Source: Planctomicrobium sp051465645
Lineage (GTDB): Bacteria; Planctomycetota; Planctomycetia; Planctomycetales; Planctomycetaceae
DNA: 64,000 nt
Direction: 5' to 3'
NCBI RefSeq assembly: GCF_051465645.1
Contig: NZ_CP195790.1
Coordinates: forward strand, 496,001-560,000
In this document: positions 63,583-64,000 of the stretch, piece after piece
How the letters are laid out: each line of letters starts with the position of its first letter
Position numbering within the stretch: position 1 is the first letter of the stretch
Translations under genes and position numbers: made by a program
Notes under the pieces: generated by a model
The model's input: only the letters and a program-made list of their open reading frames with translations
Databases searched by the model: none
Told to the model about the DNA's origin: nothing

Positions 63583-63674
63583 ACCTTCCCAATGACGTTT
63601 CTCAAGCGTGCACAATTGATGAGTCTTGCCAGAGAGCGGTGCTGAGTAGGTTCAAACTCAATCGGATGAAGAGC

Positions 63675-63720
63675 AAATGCCGTAGTGAGGTCATGATGAT
63701 CTCGCTACGGCATTTTTTGT
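63675..63720 (+). terminator. Rho-independent terminator of the acetylesterase gene
   Basis: AAATGCCGTAGTGAG (63675-63689) pairs with CTCGCTACGGCATTT (63701-63715) with one mismatch and is followed by TTTG. It lies about 95 bp after the stop codon and just before the convergent truncated gene. Confidence 0.9.
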
Positions 63721-63747
63721 GCTCGGAGAGTTCTGTCACTCTGCAAA

Positions 63748-63999
63748 TCAAATCGATGCCCTACTACCAGAGTTCTGATCTACACTATTCGAGCACTCTT
63801 TACTTTCTTGGTAACCGAGCTTGAACTTCCCCAGACAGACTGCAATCACCGTAGCAAAAAAGAGAACTGTCAACATGCGCAGCGGATGGCTCACCCACCA
63901 CTTCGACGGATTGAAAATTTCGAACAACGTCGATGATCCGAGAACGCTGAAGTCAGCGATTTCCCCGTTGATCAGATAGAGGAAGACACTTGTCAGAAC
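63748..63999 (-). CDS. C-terminal part of a membrane protein (truncated by window edge)
   Basis: An open minus-strand frame of 83 codons enters from the right edge and stops at 63748-63750. It reads VLTSVFLYLINGEIADFSVL at its visible start, contains a hydrophobic segment MLTVLFFATVIAVCLG, and ends in a polar tail with KFKLGYQESKECSNS. It is probably the end of a polytopic membrane protein convergent with the acetylesterase gene. Too little is visible to name it. Confidence 0.6.
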   Translation of the reverse strand, partial: VLTSVFLYLINGEIADFSVLGSSTLFEIFNPSKWWVSHPLRMLTVLFFATVIAVCLGKFKLGYQESKECSNSVDQNSGSRASI

Positions 64000-64000
64000 G

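Overview
The window looks like chromosomal DNA of a planctomycete, probably of the Planctomycetaceae type (around 50-55% GC by eye); I cannot name the genus. The evidence is the lineage-typical gene set: a PSD1-type DUF1549/DUF1553 cytochrome protein next to a DUF1501 Tat protein, a DUF1559 prepilin-like protein beside a small lipoprotein, three secreted sulfatases, a sialate O-acetylesterase, a ThuA-domain protein, a tetraheme metallophosphatase-like lipoprotein and several secreted low-complexity proteins. Genes are mostly single or in pairs, with several 300-1,200 bp intergenic stretches and many clear hairpin terminators. I saw no rRNA, tRNA, CRISPR array or prophage. One complete insertion sequence is present.

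Layout. 0-5.3 kb: the end of an unknown gene, an orphan P-loop ATPase, then a minus-strand group coding for a polyphosphate-polymerase (VTC) domain protein, a DUF4956 membrane protein and a CotH-type kinase-like protein. 5.9-13 kb: housekeeping and regulation (GH57 glucanotransferase-like protein, AcpS, a SigA/RpoD-like sigma factor, an ECF sigma factor, pterin carbinolamine dehydratase). 13.2-16.5 kb: two secreted low-complexity proteins, one built on 15 bp and 45 bp tandem repeats, around a 1.2 kb stretch with no credible gene. 16.8-24 kb: methyltransferase, LepA, a four-module CPA2 antiporter and an enoyl-CoA hydratase-like protein. 24-33.9 kb: cell-envelope genes (tetraheme lipoprotein, porin, lipoprotein plus DUF1559 protein, Tat phospholipase C) and an exported HpcH/HpaI aldolase.

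34.4-42.5 kb: two sulfatases in tandem, a DUF2079 membrane protein with an overlapping partner, and ProA. 43.2-49.2 kb: a pair of very small proteins of opposite charge, an AI-2E/PerM family transporter, and a translationally coupled pair made of a large SLBB-like single-pass membrane protein and an actin/Hsp70-fold ATPase. 49.5-59 kb: ThuA, PSD1, DUF1501, an IS630-family element and a third sulfatase. 59.4-64 kb: MscL, an SBF-type symporter, a sialate O-acetylesterase and the end of a membrane protein that enters from beyond the right edge.

How the genes fit together. Much of the window serves the envelope and the breakdown of sulfated or acetylated polysaccharides (three sulfatases, acetylesterase, ThuA, PSD1/DUF1501). 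The strongest candidate for an undescribed system is the coupled pair at 45.7-49.2 kb: its predicted topology puts an SLBB-like region outside the inner membrane and a 230-residue tail inside, next to an actin-like ATPase. The VTC/DUF4956/CotH cluster and the antiporter fused to TrkA-N, CBS and PTS EIIA modules are the next most interesting.
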